Origin: Methanobacterium sp.
GTDB lineage: Archaea; Methanobacteriota; Methanobacteria; Methanobacteriales; Methanobacteriaceae
DNA length: 64,000 nucleotides
Reading direction: 5' to 3'
Assembly: GCA_015661405.1 (NCBI GenBank)
Contig: JACWMK010000006.1
Location: 4,130 to 68,129, forward strand
Shown one piece after another: positions 62,118 through 64,000 of the stretch. Made by a program: the position numbers and the translations under genes. The notes below the pieces were generated by a model. It saw nothing but the letters and a program-made list of their open reading frames with translations. It was not told where the DNA came from and did not search any database. Positions within the stretch are counted from its first letter, which is position 1, and every line of letters starts with the position of its first letter.

Positions 62118-62522
62118 ATGAAAATTAAAGAAGCCATGAATCCAAGCATTATAACCATCAACTCAAACACAACTCCATTAGAAGCCTTTCAAAAGATGTA
62201 CAAAGAAGGAATACGCAGATTATTTGTAATGGATAATAATGGAAAAACTCAAGGTGTAATATCCTACACAGATCTCATTGGAGTTCTAGGTAATATAAAG
62301 CCTAATAAAGAGGGTATTACCCCACATATAGCAGAGATAATGTCTAAAAATATCATGACAATATCAATTGATGATGATATAAAAAACGCCGCTAATCTAA
62401 TGATCAGAGCAGATATATCTGGTCTTCTAGTACTAGAAGATAAAAAACCAGTGGGTGTTATAACCAAGACTGATATTTGCCGATTAGTCGCAGCAGAACT
62501 ACTTGTGCCGATTAAAAATTGA
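62118..62522 (+). CDS. Two-CBS-domain protein
   Basis: The 134-residue protein is a single Bateman module of two CBS domains: AMNPSIITINSNTTPLEAFQKM (about 5-26, split by length) with GVISYTDLIGV, and IMSKNIMTISIDDDIKNAANLM-type with GVITKTDICRL. Such modules bind adenosine nucleotides. ATG 62118 is preferred because GGAGATGAT lies just upstream; methionines at 62100-62109 are also in frame. No partner domain is present. Confidence 0.85.
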   Translation: MKIKEAMNPSIITINSNTTPLEAFQKMYKEGIRRLFVMDNNGKTQGVISYTDLIGVLGNIKPNKEGITPHIAEIMSKNIMTISIDDDIKNAANLMIRADISGLLVLEDKKPVGVITKTDICRLVAAELLVPIKN

Positions 62523-62587
62523 ATTTTATTTAGAGAAAAATATTTTTTTTTAAAAAATTAATAAAATCTTAATTTAAAAATAATAAA

Positions 62588-62661
<74 letters not shown>

Positions 62662-62663
62662 GA

Positions 62664-63329
<666 letters not shown>

Positions 63330-64000
63330 ACGGAAATTAATCTTCAGAAATTAGGTATACCATTAGCTATAATTATCTTCGTAGTGGTGATGCTCATACC
63401 GGTACCGGGTTTAGGTTATGCGGGGCACGCGTCGATTGCTCTTTTACTTTTCGCAATAGTGATGTGGGTTACTGAAGCACTTCACTTAGCAGTTACATCA
63501 CTGTTACTGTTGTTTATTCAACCTGTAATTGGTGTGGCTACATTTACCAACGCAGTTATAGGTTTTGCAAATCCTATCATCTTCCTGATGATTGGAGGTT
63601 TCATAATTGCAGTAGCAATCCGTAAAAGCGGACTTGCAGCACGTTTAACTTACAACATGCTCAGCCGTTTCGGTACCACTCCAGATAGAGCTATATTTGT
63701 TGTTGTATGGTCAACTGGACTTCTATCAGCTTTCATTGAAAACGTGGTAGCATATGCTATGCTGCTTCCCATCATCAAAGAAATCATACCCTTAATGGGT
63801 GTTCACGATCCGGAACTAGGTCAGAGTAATTTGGCGAAGTCTTTGGCTTTGGGTGGTTCATATGGTTCTCTTGCAGGAGGATTTGGAACAGAAATTGGAA
63901 CCGCACCTAACTTGATGGCAGCCGCTTACACTAACTTACCATTTGTTAACTGGATGATCTTCGGTTTCCCACTAGCATTCATCCTGATGGCTATCATCTG
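63330..64000 (+). CDS. DASS/SLC13-type anion symporter, ACG start likely, cut by window edge
   Basis: The 223 visible residues form the start of a sodium/dicarboxylate-sulfate symporter: MWVTEALHLAVTSLLLLF near residue 51, IIFLMIGGFIIAVAIRKSGLA near 89-109, FIENVVAYAMLLPI near 142-155 (the SNT-like motif region) and GTEIGTAPNLMAAAY near 191. The frame is closed by TAG at 63312 and has no ATG, GTG or TTG before a GTG at 63384, which would delete most of the first helix. ACG 63330 lies seven bases after GGAGG within AAAGGAGGG, ideal spacing. So either ACG is the start or a T-to-C change/error affects it. Confidence 0.85.

Overview
This AT-rich window comes from a pseudomurein-walled methanogenic archaeon of the order Methanobacteriales, most likely a Methanobacterium-type species. 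Archaeal markers include proteasome-activating nucleotidase, TFE, Spt5, MBF1, P0/L12, L40e, Tsr3 and geranylgeranylglyceryl phosphate synthase. Methanogen markers include phosphosulfolactate synthase (coenzyme M), a CofE-like F420 ligase, HypD, HycI, NikR, a TfuA protein, DUF169 and DUF356. Four Mur-type ligases, an MraY-like transferase, a CarB-like ATP-grasp enzyme and a pseudomurein-binding transglutaminase point to pseudomurein. No insertion sequence, prophage or CRISPR array was seen.

Layout: 1-1.3 kb, end of a DUF116 gene and a coupled zinc-ribbon/unknown pair (minus). 1.5-7.9 kb (plus), ChlI/ChlD-type AAA-VWA protein, AEC transporter, HEAT protein, tsr3-rpl40e, GGGP synthase, DUF169 plus a small helical protein. 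8-14 kb (minus), membrane protein with 23-residue repeats, AstE/AspA-like hydrolase, MobA-like transferase, exported protein, stand-alone Mur ligase. 14.3-17.4 kb (plus), hypD, phosphoglycolate phosphatase, PmbA/TldE. 17.8-19.1 kb, pseudomurein-binding transglutaminase. 20-28.5 kb (minus), TPR protein, alaS, rpl12-rpl10-rpl1, rpl11-spt5, secE, ftsZ. 28.7-36 kb, PK-like protein, comA, glycosyltransferase, CofE-like ligase, tfe, HD protein, tfuA, larE-like. 36-41 kb, CBS and USP proteins, amidohydrolase, APC permease. 41-50.8 kb, carB-carA, rimI, UPF0146, cbiJ, a C/D-box sRNA, PAN, MBF1, DUF356. 50.9-59.7 kb (minus), the pseudomurein precursor cluster followed downstream by two exported proteins. 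60-64 kb, hycI, methyltransferase, nikR, a CBS protein, two tRNA-Gly genes and the start of a DASS transporter.

Several blocks form coherent systems. ATP-grasp enzyme, MraY-like transferase and three Mur ligases should build and lipid-link the pseudomurein peptide; the transglutaminase at 17.8 kb may remodel the finished wall. hypD, hycI and nikR serve nickel hydrogenases. secE, spt5, rpl11 and rpl1-rpl10-rpl12 form the classic archaeal translation/transcription block. TfuA beside a LarE-type sulfur transferase suggests a thioamidation or sulfur-transfer module.

The points most worth following up are: genes whose reading frame lacks a usual start codon but has a near-cognate codon (ATA, ACG, possibly CTG or ATT) at Shine-Dalgarno distance; a canonical C/D-box sRNA at 47.6 kb; a 15-bp inverted repeat that would pair across the methyltransferase start codon; nine tandem 23-residue repeats in a membrane protein; Mur ligases with a cysteine-rich insertion and an altered P-loop; and uncharacterised exported proteins that follow Mur ligase genes at two separate loci. 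Starts given below often differ from the longest open frame; the reason is stated in each entry.
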